Below the pieces are notes generated by a model. The model did not search any database. It had not been told where the DNA came from and saw only the letters and a list, made by a program, of their open reading frames with translations. DNA of 64,000 nt. Source: Ascaris suum (lineage: Eukaryota; Nematoda; Chromadorea; Rhabditida; Ascarididae). The first letter of the stretch is position 1. Each line of letters opens with the position of its first letter. Both the position numbers and the translations under genes were made by a program. Shown here in pieces: positions 1 to 14,436 of the stretch. Where the stretch lies: assembly GCA_013433145.1 (NCBI GenBank), contig CM024172.1, positions 12,829,553 to 12,893,552 on the forward strand, in the 5' to 3' direction.

Positions 1-1360
1 AATTGTTTACATATGAGGAAGTGGTGTAATATTTTTAAAGCATTATTCCCAATAAGTGCAGTAAATGTTTTATTCAGATGTAGTCGAGATACTGGGATGT
101 ATTATATTAAACTATGAAGGAGAAGAATGTATTATATTAAACCTAGAAAAGGATATGTTGTATTAAACTCTGAAAGCACTATTGTGATCTGTTGCGTTAC
201 TCATGATTGATGTTGCTTTTCTTATACGCTCATAAAGATTATTGTAAATTTTAAGGCAAGCATTTTTTTTAAACGATGGGAGTAATGCGGCGGCGATTTT
301 TTTTCAGTGATTGGCGCCTTAAATTTTAATCGTTCTCTTATAGCAGTGAGTCTTCTATGAAATACGTTAGCTAATAATTTGATTCGTTTGTGACGATCGA
401 CTTACATGTGGTGATATATTTATCCATGTTACTATGAAATGAACTACACATACTATGAAATATTATGATGTTCATATGTTATTGATGCAGTGCAAGAGTG
501 AACACATTGGTCCGTTTCTATCATTTCTGCAAGAATACCTTTACATCGTTATTTTCATATATTCTCATAGAATGAATTGCATCATTTCTTTAATAGTGAA
601 ATATGAAAACAATGTTAGAAGAAGAAGCTTGATTTAAAATGATTTTAGTGGATTGATGAGAAAATTGACACATTGAAGAGATATTAAAGACTTGTAATAT
701 GCTAACATACGATTCATCAATATTGAATGAATTATGCTGAGTGAAATTGCTTTTGAAAAAATGAGTCTAAAAGTGATGCAAGGAAGTCGTTGTTGGAGAT
801 TTTTGAGCATTTATCCACTCATTTTGCATTTTGAGTATATCATATCTATGATATTTCCTTATCGATTTTCAATCGTTTCTACTTCCTCGTTACAGATATC
901 AATTCACTAATGGTGTTGGATATTTCTTTTCGCTTGTTTCATTAGCTCCATACTTTGTGATTCAAAGGTCGAATAATACAGATTTTCATTTCAAATTAAA
1001 TCACTTTCGAATGATTACCTCAAAATGTAAGAACATTTGACTTCTGCATTCGTTCGCATTTATGAAAAAAAAGGTCAACTTTTCAGTTCTCTGGAGATTT
1101 TTCGCTTCTTTGTTTCTTTTATACTTCAGTAAATTATTTGTTAAGCCTGTCTTTGTCATCCTAATGAAATAATTGGAAAAGTGCCTATATCATCCTGCAC
1201 TATTAAGCATAGAACAATTCTTAAATTACGCTCCCTTACTTGATTCAGCGTATTCAGCTGCTGCTTATGATTACCTGTGTTTGATGTCATTCGTTCTGCT
1301 TATGCACCTCTCAAATACCTTCATTCAATCATGGAGGTTAATAACGGTTCACTGTTGCAG
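1..1360. other. Non-coding left edge (intron of the ZMIZ-like gene)
   Basis: AT-rich sequence with no open segment that I can support as coding. It ends in a good acceptor (actgttgcag) at 1360 that opens the first visible exon of the ZMIZ-like gene. The exon starts in mid-codon, so this stretch is best read as the end of an upstream intron, and the N-terminal exons of the gene lie to the left of the window. Confidence 0.6.
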
Positions 1361-1608
1361 TTGCGAAGGTTCGTTTACGGAAAGCAGTGCAAAGGAGGCG
1401 TCTGAGTTGATGTGGAGCAGTGGTGGGACCGCAATGGCGGTCGGCGGCCCAGTGGCCGCCGCACAGTCCTCACCTTCGTATGGTCCGATAGCTTCCGATT
1501 ACGCAAATATGGCAGCGATGAGTGTTCGCAGTCCTATGGGCGGTATACAGGATATGCAAGCACAACAGATGAATGCGAACGCTATGCGATATTCTCAATA
1601 TATGCATG
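1361..1608 (+). CDS. ZMIZ-like gene, first visible exon
   Basis: The exon opens after actgttgcag and closes at G|gttcgt, entering with one base of a codon and leaving in phase 1. It encodes an 80-residue, low-complexity Ala/Met/Gln/Ser segment with motifs such as VGGPVAAAQSSPSYGP and IQDMQAQQMNANAMRYSQYM. This matches the composition of the unstructured region ahead of the ZMIZ domain but has no fixed motif of its own. It is a real exon by frame, splice signals and phase agreement with the next exon. Confidence 0.7.
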
Positions 1609-4600
1609 GTTCGTTTCCTGTCTAATGTTAAGTATTCGCCTTTACATTTGATTGCTATATGCGACTGAAAGTGCATAGATTTGTTTGCCTTTTAATAATG
1701 TCCTGTAAATATTTTAATAAGCTGCTTATTTAAAAAATCAGCTATTTTATAACTAAAGCTATTAACATTATTATACATTTTTATATGGCCATAATCTGAA
1801 ATCTCTTCTGCCAAATTTTCTTGCAAAGTGAGCCGCATTCGGAGAGAGATGAAAAAACGCTCAACGCTGAAATCAACATGAGTACAGATTATTACGTTAT
1901 ATGACGAATGTCATTATATTATCACTTTTGCCTATTTCAAGCTGATTTCCTGTTATGCTGTGGAAATTATTCAATTGTAGAGTATCTGTTCATTAGAGTC
2001 TGTACGTTTTGCTGTACTTCTTAGCGAAATAATTTGTGAAAGTTTTCGAAATCCTTTCCATTAACACATCATACCATAAATCAATTTTAATGCTATTATT
2101 TCTCTTAATTCCTCCTATCCAATAATAGTATACTTTTCATTCATATTAATTTACAGTTACGGAGGTTTTCCTTATGAGCTTTTATTTTTACCCGCAAAAG
2201 GTAGAATTCGTTGTAGTGAGTATTCTTGTGCGGCTAAGATTTTTCGTTTTTATTCAGACTGGGAATTACATTTTACAATGTTTTATTGCTTTATTAAATT
2301 GATAATTATTAACGAAGCTTAGCTGATATTAGACAGTATTTATCTATTTGAAAGATGCTCGTTGATGTATTGACAACAATCAGAAACTTGCGTGGCCATA
2401 TTCGTTCAATTCCTTACGAATTAAAAACATGTTTGTGTTGATGGCTTCGTCAAGAGCCGTATAACTTGCCAGTCGATCGATGGCTTCTATGAAGCGAGAT
2501 TGCGCAATGCTAGCATTAGCTGTCCTAATCGTATAGTCTTTCTTCATCATATTTGCTCAAAAGATGCTTCTTATGCATAGAAATATAGAGATATCCGTTG
2601 ATTTCTACAAAAAGTTTATTGATAAATTTTTGCAAGGGTCAAACAGTTCAAATGATTCGAAATTTGCATACGCGATTTACGGTACAATTGGTGAAATCAT
2701 TTTGCTCCTTTTAAGATGCGTATAAAATACGCGAGATGCATTCCTTTACTTTTAGTTTCCATTTTTAAACCAATAAGGCTATAGCAATATTCAAAAATAT
2801 TAACAATGCGTCTAAGCGGCCCGGGGTTGTAATTTTCGTCTAAAGTATATACTCGAAGTTGAAAATTCGCTTTGCTTTCATTGATTCGTTTTGTGGAATT
2901 TATCGCATTTTCATGCAAATCTATCCCTTTCTTCACATCTGCGTTTTTTGATGATATTTGCAGCTGGAGTACAGTTTTTTTTTTTAAATGTTTCTTCGGA
3001 ACGATATTTTCTTTGGAAGGCCATTTCGCTGAGAGCCTTTACTGCCGCATGTGATCGGCCGAACTTTCTGTGTCTTTAAAGTGAAACATCTCAGCAGACA
3101 GACGTAAACGATCTATTTCCCTCAACGCACTATGATGCTCCTTTTTTTCTTTCCTTTTGGCATTATCGACCGAGGGTATATAAATTTGCAATGGGCTTAT
3201 GTGCGTAACATACAGCCGCTGAAGGCTTTCTTTTCTTTTTTGATTTTTTGCTTGTTTTCACGATAATAGAGATATATTTGAAGGGCAAGTAGCATCACCA
3301 TCACTAATGGGCTCTGCAGCGGCTTCCCAGCAGTCGTCATATCCGGTTGATCCGGCTGGTGCTCGACCTGGCTGTTATACATCGCAGCCTCAACCTACTA
3401 ATATGTCTTCCCTTGCACAATCACCTGCTTATGAACAGGTAATTGCTCATTTTTAGAATGACTTCTTTGATATGAGTCATTTCCAAGTCGCGTTCAGTGC
3501 GTTCAGTGCTGAGAAACATTTCAAAACAATTTGCTATTCTGAAGGAAAGAGCTTTAGTGTTTTAATATATTCATATAAATTAAAATGCTCATAGTTTATT
3601 TTGAATTTCACAACGACTTTCATCAATGTTGATTTTGATTGAAATTTTTGTCTTGCGAATGTGGTTTCGTTGTTTTTATTTTTTATTTTATGAATATTTC
3701 TAGGCCTCCATCTATTTAGTGAATTTGTCAGTTATTGGCACGAATTTTAGGTGTGCTGTGTTTAGCTAATAACATTTCTCGTATCTTATAGGGATTGTAT
3801 TCGTTGGTAAATGATGTTTTGTGGCTCTTAACTGATGATTTAGAAACTCGTTGCTGAGACGTTTGTCAGCGTCGATCACGATTGCATCAGGCTTATCTTA
3901 TAAATAACCTGATTGAGATAATAAATCTGATACATACAGTAAGGGGAAAGTTGTATTACCGGAGGGCTATAGGCTATCACTGCAAGAATTTTATTGTTTA
4001 TTCGACTCAATTTTTGCTGAATAAAATGCAAATGAATTAAGCCAGTAATGGGCTATATGCAACAAGGATATGGTATGATGCAACAGCAACAGATGATGAT
4101 GGCGCAAAGTTCTGGAATGCAGATGCACTACCGATCCCAGGTGAGCTTCCAGTTTATTCAATCCCTCTCTTGATTTGAACCTTTTTTTCTTGTAGCGGTT
4201 GATCTCAACGAAAGTTACTGGTGGTTTCACATCTTATGCGATATGCTTTCGCGAATGAATCCGCAGTATAGATTGGGTACTATTTATTATGTTGATGCTT
4301 TCCTCAACTCCATTCGGCCATCTTTTGTGACTTCGAATGATTTTGCAGTTTCATTATCAGAGCTTGGCATTTAAACTTTCGCCTCATGTTTACATTAAAA
4401 TGCTGGAGATATATTTCGATGTGAAGTTCGCCTTTTAATCTATAAATTCGTCATGCTGGAAAGGCAACAGCAAACTTTGTACCTGAGTTTATAATGAATT
4501 CGTAGTGTATTTTCGCAACAAAGTATGAAAAAGCGCAGAATAAGTCGTAGCTCTAGCATAATTCATACTAATGCTTTATGTAATTATAGTTGGAACAAAT

Positions 4601-7600
4601 TTAGAATAATTTATGCTCGTCCTGTTCGATTGGAAGACCGAAAAATATTCGAAAAAAAGGGCATTTTGATGGCTTAGTCAAAAATGTTTTAATTGAATGT
4701 ACGCATTCTATTATTATTTGTGTAAAAACTGCACAATTAATATTTATTCAGCAGCCACATCCGACAATGCAGCAAACGCGTACCTATGGACAGCAACGCT
4801 CGATGGTAATGCATCAACAACAACCGTTGTTCGATGCATCAATGTATACATGTGGAATCCCTACGGCAACTCAGCGTACACCTGGAATGCCTGGAATGGG
4901 AACGCCAATGTGTGTTGCACCTCAGATGCGGCAAGTGATGGTTCCTGCGCCGAACGGCATGATGATGCAGACAGGTGGTGCCGCTATGCCGCAGGCTTAC
5001 TCTCGCCCACGTAGTAGCACCGCTTCTGTGAGCCCTGGATATCCAGCTGGTACGACCCCCACTTATCCACAGGGGCAGTCAATGATGGTCAGTTCTCTCA
5101 AAAATTGCTTTTTTTTGCTGTCTTTTTTGCTTTTCACCTTTCAACTTGCCACACCGGGCTTAATGGAAGGTTTGATTGCAAAGGTGCCCCAAGTGAATCA
5201 CTTGTGATCATCTCGATTCCACTAAGATTGGTTTTAGATGACTACTATTTGTCATATCTTTTAGCGGCATTCCATTAATTTACGTACTGGATCAGATTCC
5301 TTTGCGTTTTATGAGTGATTGCTGCTTTCCTTTCATCATCCCCTGTCTGATCGTCAAAATTTTCATTCTTTTCTTCAAATATTTTGAAGTGGAATATTTT
5401 CTATGCATTCTGCGAACATCTACAGTACACCGATCATCACAAATTGAGGCCGACTCATTATGTAGATTCTGTTCTATTAAATATTCAAATTTCTTGTCGT
5501 CTTTGATAAGATAACTAAATCTAACATTCACAACGCATCACCCGATTCGCCTTTTTCGTTTGCTTTTATTCATTGTTTCTGCTGTTAAATATTTCTCGTT
5601 TGATGTTTGAATTCTACATCCCTCGAATTCCTAACCAAAAAGTGCGCTCTTTATAGAGCACTGAAAGGTGTATATTTAAGAGTAGCTTGATTCGAAGAGC
5701 TGAATGACGTCACAGTTGGTATGGAGCAGTGAATTTGCGTACATATGCATGACGTATTCTCTCAATTTGTTTCACGTCTTTAGTGGAAAGCATTTCGGAG
5801 GGCATTAAGTTGACGTCATTGTGTTTGCTGGTGTACTCTTGGCGATTTGCAATCCATGCCGAGTTTTTCCCATATAAAAATTTACTCGATGGGTCGTCAT
5901 TTGCACAAGAAATTTTTTCGTTGTGACCATTTATGAAGAGTCGCGTTTTTCTACTATTAGGTTGTTTATGCGGGTTGTTTGCTTATTCGAAGCGATTATC
6001 CTGAGTATGCAGTTGTGAATTTGATGGTTCTGAATTTAATCGTAAAAGGCAGAAACACAGCAAAGTGAAATATTTTAATGATGGTTCCTGAATTTTTCTG
6101 CAATGATGGATTTTCAGATCCGTGCCGGTCCGCCAATGTTGTACTCTCAGTTGCAACACGAGATAACCCGACAGCAGGTTGTTGCCTATGCAAATCCGAA
6201 CGCTGTTATGCGCGATCCTTCAGATCCCATGTCCCGGATATCACCTGCTTTCCTTAGCGAACCGAAAATGGCGGTCCCTGTCGAGGTAGATTGTCATTGA
6301 AACGTTTTCTTTGTGCATAAGTAGAACATTTGGAGGGTGTGGAAATGCACATATGTAAAATATCTGTGTATGTATGTAAAATATGTATATGCACACACTG
6401 TGCTCTAACCTGAGTGCTTCTTCAACAGCAACAGTGCCTTCTCCGAAATAACCCAATCCATGCTGAGTACAGGAAGCTGTCGGGCGCGGAAACTGGGCTT
6501 ACAGCGGCAAGGTAGACCTGTCAGACGCGGCAATCTCAAATATGGTTGTATAGCATCCCGCATCTGTGTTCAGAAAGACTAAGTGAGCGGGCGGTAAGAG
6601 AAGACGAGAAATAGGAATGGATTGAAGTTTATGAGGTCGCTTTCGAAGGCAGCAGATCCAATTCGCGTTCGGGCTTGCTCATGACCCATTTCGAACAAAC
6701 TCGACTGTGTTTGCTGCTGCGTCCAGTAAAGGAATCGCCAGAGTCGGCGATCCTCATTTTGGAGTTTGATCACTTTGTGCCCCGGCCGAACATAACTAAA
6801 GCCAATTCATGAAAGAGACCGTCAGGGTGATCATCGCGATCAGAAGACTCCAGTAAAAGGAATGCGATGTAATTTAAATCGCAAATTTCTGTAAACAATG
6901 GCACTCACACGTATGCCGCATCGAAATATCTTACATGAATGAATTCATTGCAATAATTTTTGAGATCGAAAATTCAGATCAGTGCTTAAATGGCACATAC
7001 CTTTATATGCTTTGAATTTTAGATGCAGGGATCTCAGGAATTTTAAGGCTATATGTCAATTGCTTTTGGAGGGGGTAGGACGAGGATTAGGTGACAAGAG
7101 GAGATTATGGCGGAGAGCGGTCATTACTGGCGTTCCCTTATCTATTATGGCAATTCATGATTCAGACGCATCTTTCTAGGTGGTATTGCGACAATTTTGC
7201 CTCGACCACAATACGACCACATCGGATTATGGCTTTACGCTTACACAAGAGCGATTCGACTCTTTGCGCAAGTGCGTCATTACTAGCTAGTTTTATGATA
7301 GCACGGGTATTTTATTGATTAGATTTTTGTGTTAGCCGATCAATTCAACACTGTCATATTCTTCAGCTGTCGTCTTCATAGCACAGAAGCTATATTTTCG
7401 ATGCCATATTTGGCAATTTGAAATATATGACCCTTCAAAGTTTTATATATAAGTTCAGTTTTTATCGTTCTTAGAAGCTTGCACTATCTTGAAAAATTTC
7501 CGCTTACGATGATGTTCTTTAACATCCTTATTTTGTCTGTCGTAGTTAGTTTATTGATAAATCTTTTTCTTTAGGAGAAAAAACACAAGGTTCTTGCATC

Positions 7601-8416
7601 CTTTTTTCCGATCTCTGCACCTATTCGACTAGACGTCAGATTAGTATTTATTTTTGTTATGAAAATATGCAATGAAGTTTAATTTTTTTCTTTGTTTTGC
7701 AGAGGCGAATTGGATTTGCAACTGAAATGCTTCCAACACGGTGATAAAAAACAATTGCAGCAGTATAATATATGGCCAACAATGCCGAATCAAACTAACG
7801 AATCGAGCGTCAAAGTTGGTTCATAGTTTTTGAACACTTTTTTTGCTGCTGTAAAGGAGGAACTTATAGGGGAAATGTTCACTGTAGCAACACGAAGGGA
7901 AACAGTGGTGGCACAACCTGTGATGAACAGTAGAGGGAACCATCGCATCTTTGTCACTGTTCTTTTCTGAAAACCTCATTTCTTTTTTTCGTGTAAGTGA
8001 CATCGCCGTTTTAGCTTTCGATGCTTTATTGCATTTTTTTTCGGGAGAAGTTTGAGCAGAATAGGCAAAAATCTGTGTTAGCGATAACTTGCCAACGTAT
8101 GGTAGTTGGACACTATGGAAGAGGACGGTGGGAGACAGTTGCTGCGATATTGACAACCTCTTCCCCGTACTCGGCGTAACTTCAACTTAGTTCGATCACG
8201 CGACATCCATCATCCTTTCAGTCTTATAGATGGCTGCCACTACAGAGGCTCCTCACCGAAAGAGTCCGAAAACAGGCAAAGCTTTTGGCATAGATTAAGA
8301 ATATAATTTGCATTCAGCGATTGTTTTATTAGAAACCTATGTTGTTGTTTACTGCTCACTATGTTTTACTTGTTCCATGTTATCTGTTTTGCTAGTGGTT
8401 CTCCCACTCCGCTCTA

Positions 8417-8492
<76 letters not shown>

Positions 8493-11400
8493 TTTAATGG
8501 AATAAAACAAACAAATGCGCATATTGCATCGTTTAGCTGTGCGCTTATAAGAAATGCTTTCATGAAAGCTTTTAAGCATTCATTTTGCAGGTATTTATCA
8601 ATAATGTTGCGGTGCCAATTACAGCGCTCGATCGTGCGCTTTATGTGGGTCGTTTATGTGTAGTAGGCCTCAATAAGCTTGTCATCACGGTCACTTCATG
8701 CGTTTGTGTAAGTAATTCATCATCATTTTTGTAATTACAAGATACAAAAAAGTGTGGAAAATAAGCATTTGAAACGCTATTTGCAAAGAGAGGTTTTGTT
8801 GCTTTGGCATATTTTCTCTTCTGCACAAACGCCTATAAGGTTTATAACGAAATGCATACTGTAAATTCTGTAATCATCTCTTCTTTTGGTTGAAAGGAAA
8901 TAGAGATTTCTCATAAAATGTTTTAACGTTATTATATTCGAATAATGTGCACCTGAATTGTGATATAGCTTGCCAGATATGCAAAGTTATTAGTGTATAA
9001 CCTAATTGATTTTCATTAAAATATTCCTAATTATTGCTAAATGTTCCAGTCCAGTTTATTATTATTATTATTATTATTCTAGTAGTTGAAAGTTGCTAAC
9101 ACATTGAAAGGAATTTCTAATGCGATGATGCGTTAAGAAGGTGATCTATGGATATTTCAAAGCGAGTTTAGTCGCTAATGGAAAGCGGCGCACCTCATCG
9201 TTGAGTGACTCTCTAAGAAAGCTGCTCTGAACGCTATTAACGAAACGAATGCATATGGCTGAAGTACAATTAATGCACTATACTGTAGTAGGATATTGCT
9301 AGTCGCTTTTTATGACATCGAGTTGTTTCTTCACTTGCATTCAATATTCTATCATTGACATCAGGCTAATATATCAGTGAAATTTTACCTATCGTTGATT
9401 ACATATTCTAGTGCGGCAAATAGTTTTAATTTCTCCCAGATAGATTTTGATCTTTCCCAAATAGTTTTCCTGTTCATTAGGAAGCGGTAGGGATTGTTTT
9501 AAGCAGGGAGGTTAATTCAACGCTTAAAAGTAGTCCACATGAAAATTGTAGTCTTTAATTTGGAACAAATTCTTTTCTAAACTTGCTGCAGATGTATCTT
9601 GTAGAAGCACTGAATTATTACAGAAAGGCGGTGTTCACGAGTTGACAATATTTCGACCTCATATTTTAAAGCGAACACTTGCATTCTCGTTTTTCTTAGA
9701 AGCTTTATTCACTTTTATGTGTTTTTTATGTCTACGCATCCTTCTTTTTGTAGCGTATCTTCAAATGGAATATCTTTTTCAGTTTTTTTTTCTTTTTACC
9801 TAATACCATCTGTCGGGTGTTTAAGTTGACTGAAAAGGAATGCCAAAAAATTAGTGCTAGAAAGCAGATCATCTATTATTATATTTTGGCATTCGTTTGT
9901 AGTATAGAGGAGCATTCATCATCGAAGGAAGAATAAAAAAGCACTTTGCACTCTTCATAATTTTTTTCTCCATAGCAGTGTTGTTTCGCAAATATTTAGT
10001 GCACTTGAGACTGTACTATTACGTTAGGGGACGCATTCCATTGATGCACCATCACCTTTAAATAAACATTTGTTATCTATATTTAACGTATAAAATAAAT
10101 TACAACTATAATTGAATATAATAATTTATAGTTTTGGCTCCATTTAGTTTCAGTTAACTTATAGTTTATTTGGTCTGTAATTTACATATGTTTCTGTTTA
10201 TAATTTACTTTCATATAATGATAAAATTTGAATTGGTAATCTAATTCAATAGTTCAGTTTATAATTTAATCAAATTTAAAGCTTAAGTTGTAATATATAA
10301 TCTGAATCATTTCTTTAATTTATGTAAATAGTTGAATTCAATTTATGTAACTATTTATTATGATTTAAAACAGTGTTAACATGCAACTATATTTTATAAT
10401 AGTTGACATTAATATATTTGTAATGATAAGTATATATGCAGCGTTACCATTTCACTCCGATTGAAGGAAACGTTGAAAATATTCCATTTGGGAAGAATAT
10501 TCGAAAATGTAAATACGTTGTGCTGCAAAAATGATATAACAATTTTGAAATTATAAAAAGAAAAATATTGGCATTCATTTCTTCTCCGATCAGCAATAAT
10601 TATTCCACTTAGCAACGCTTCTCGAGCAAGCACAATAAAATTCGATAACGAAACATTCGTGTAGGCACCTTTGGAAAGTGTTATAGTACATTCATAGATT
10701 TTCATTTAATCATTCACATTGAATATGTGGCACAATTTAAATCGTTTAATTCAAATTTATTTTTAATACCGAAATTTTTTCAGCGTTTTAGTATTCAATA
10801 TTGTCATGAAATTTTTTGCGAATATATTCGTATGTATAGTGAGCCGTTTGATGACTGAGATAATTTTTTTCACTCGATTTGAAAAGATTTGAAATGCACA
10901 GTTTTATAGTTTTTCTAGACATTGGGATAAACTCTGGATACTTTCAAAGAATCGTTAAAAGCGCATATTGCGCATATTTCTTGGCAGTGTTATTCATTTG
11001 GGAGGAAAAGCATATTTATTTTTACTTTTAGGCTAAACGATAAAGTTAGCCTAGTTAGTGGTGATGGCCAATAGTTACTCAAGAGGCGTTTATATTAGTA
11101 TGAGTGCGAAGTTCCCGAACCATATTTCAGTCACTTCGTATTGAAAATAACAAATTGTTGAATTTTTGCTAACATAAGTATCCCGTGGTCAGTTAATAAT
11201 CTAGCAGCTAAGTATTTTTCAACAGAGAAGTTTGGATTCGAATCTTCAAGGATGATGCTCACCATTCCATCCGTCTTCTTAAGGAGGGCTGAACTCTATT
11301 GTAATAAAACACTAAAATAAATCGATCATTTCAGCATTGTGGCAGCTCTAAGTTTTTTTTTGCCCGTTGTTAGCGTTGACATGAGCCGATATGCATGGAC

Positions 11401-14370
11401 TCCTAATGGGGCGGAGCTGCTCTGCATACGACTCTCGCCAGCAATTCTCCATATATCGCGAAAAGTGCATGTTTTCGTTCTTTTTGTGACAGATCTTTGG
11501 CTATGAGTTTGCTTTGCTGTCTTGTTCTCCATTCAAATAACCTCACTGTTTTATTATTAGTTTTGCGTTCATTTCATTTGCAGTCGATACCGTAGTCCAA
11601 GTACAATGCATGCAACAAGACGCTGTTTTAAATTATCGTAGCTGTTTGTTCATTGTCACCTAGTGATATTGATATAGTAAACTTGTGCAAATAAGATAGC
11701 CATTTGAGTATACGACTTTTTGCTGCGTAGAGTTGAACCATAGGGGAAAGGCGATTCTTCTTGAAAACAAGTTTTGAATCTCTCTATGAGAGGAACTCCA
11801 TAAGTAGTGATTGTTACAAGCGATTTTGCTCCATGACTAATCGCTGCCATTTATTACTATCGTCTTCCCATACAGGTGCGATCTTGATAGATATAATCTT
11901 ACAAAAAAAATTCCACCTTTCAATTTATTATTATAAAAAACGTGATTTAAGGAAGAAAATCATGCAAGGCTCTCCGACGATCAAAAACTGTAAACTTCAT
12001 CATTGACGAGTTCGACAGCTACTGAAAAAAAAAAAGTGGAGAATGGGGAAACGATTCAATTCCTTTTGAAGTTTTCACGAAACATTGCTAGTCGTCCAAC
12101 CTATCGAGCTTTTTTTTGCATGCTTTTCACTAGCTTTTAAAGCATTTTTTTTCACCTATGAGTTTTGACGATTATTCCACCTTGGTTTATAAAATTTACT
12201 TTTTACTCTCCGGAAGGGTTGAAATTGACATCCCACTGCATCTGTTATTCGTTGCACATGCGAATTGAACGTATCATAAGAATTTGTGTGTAATTGCGAT
12301 GCAAACATTTCACTAGTTAGTTGAAAAAGGGGAAGCGCGAATGTTAGCGCTAGCGACGCAGCTGTCAGTTGCGCAGGAGAGTGCAGAGCGAGATGCGGTC
12401 AAAAGCGATTTATTCTAACGTTGGCTTGCTCTGAAGCCGTCGATGTGACCAACGAGCCAGTCGGCTGGCTGGTTGGCTGAGTGGTTCACTGAGTGGCTAA
12501 CTGACGGAGTGCTGCTTTTAGCTGCAGTCTATACGCAATGAGCATTATCTATGCTGACTTTCATTTCCGGCTGTTGCTTTGTCTTAAGCTGTAGTGATCA
12601 TTAGTTTTTGTGGTTGTTTTTTTTCTCTCTGTGAACAAATGTGATCGTGTGTTTTACAACACGTGTTCAATCGTCTTCATTTCTAAACGTAAAAACGAGT
12701 TCAAATTTGCATCAATTAGTGGTAATTGTTGTCAGCGTTTTGACATTTCGCTACTCTATTACCTTCAATGCAATTCGTAAATGCAAATCTTCTAATGCTG
12801 ACCGTTTCGTACATATGTGTAGAAAATTCGAAGCCGTTATACTTTCAAATCGTTAAATGCAGATGCACCGTATATGTAGATTAACTAGCTCCGTTCCTTA
12901 TGTAGCTCGTTTTTCGATGAGTGGCATCAATAAAATCTATTTGCAGTAATGTTGAGATCAAATCTGAGATAGATATTTCTGTTAATATAGCTGAAAGGAT
13001 GACAATTAAGAAACAACAGGGAAAAATTATATCGTTTAGTGAATTCGTTCATCGAAAGAGGAATATTAGCGCTCTTTTCTACATGATGCATTGTAGTGTA
13101 AAGTTTTCAATTTCTCTATGAATCGTCTCTTTCATATCCGAGCAATTACCATTAAGCGGCCGTTACTATGCCTTATGCTTACACGCTTTCATTTAATGAA
13201 ATGTTCTGAGTTTTCGATTGATCAAAAAGTCGTTAAAAGGGAAGTTTACGAATAAAAGATAAGAGTTGAAGGCAAAAATGAGTATGTTTATGCTTTACTT
13301 GATAATCGACTAGTCGGGATTTATTGAGGATGACGATAAGGGGATATTGCTATTCCATCATCATTTGTTGTTTTCGAGATCGGATTCGGTTACGCTGCCT
13401 CAATTTCTTAACACATAGCCGTGTTGAATGATCAAAACATGTTTTTATTCGAGCATTTCTAATTTCGTCATTGCTGTCCCACCCACCGATCGGTTGTGTC
13501 CACAGCTATCGCTTAGCATTTTTATGAGATGTTCTTAATGATGATCATTACGCTAATTTGATCATTCCTGGCTATAATTGCTGCCTTCTTATAATCTTTT
13601 TTCTTGGTGCATATTAAGCATTATTTTTTCAATAATTTCCCATTCTTTCTTCCTTGGCGTTGCTGCATTAAAAGATGAGGTTTTTTTTTATGACAGATAT
13701 TTATTTGATTAAAAAATTTCTTGGATATATCGGTTTTGGGGAAACAGGCTATTGCACATATATTAGCCAGCAAGGTTACTCATTCTTCCCTTAATGATTA
13801 CTCGCCTTATATGTTTCTAACCTCCTGTGCATATAAGCTGAACAACATCCAATGTTAAAATCATTCCTACATGTATCACTGCAGCGATGATCACTGCGTG
13901 ACATATGTTATTGATTTAATGAAAAAGGGCCAGAAGATGAGGTGTTCTGTCTACACTTCTGTGCTCCTTATAAATTTCTATAAATCCAGTGGCTTTCATA
14001 TCGCTTACAACTGATACCGTCTGCAAATATTTTGCGACTTCTCTAACATATTTGCTAACAAAGACTGATATATCCGATGGGTTATATCTTTTATTATGAA
14101 AAGTTGAAGGTATAAGAATTTATAATTTCGACAAGCTCGAGAGGTGGATACCCACTATGTGGAGTTACACGTCGACAGACGGCATTCGTTCATGCACTAT
14201 TGATTCTCTAGACGATTCTTGACTAGACAAGAAAAGTTATGCTTCAACGATAACACACACGAAACTCGCACCACTTATTTCTTATGAGTGTATGTAGTGC
14301 TGCATAGCCGTGCTCTTAGTTTCTGAAGTATGCTTTTATGCGTATATATAATGTGAACTATGCTTAGATG

Positions 14371-14436
<66 letters not shown>

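Noticed and set aside
8308..8579. Tyr-Ile-rich open frames on both strands
   Set aside because: They exist only because the (TA)n tract has no stops; the flanks show no coding character.
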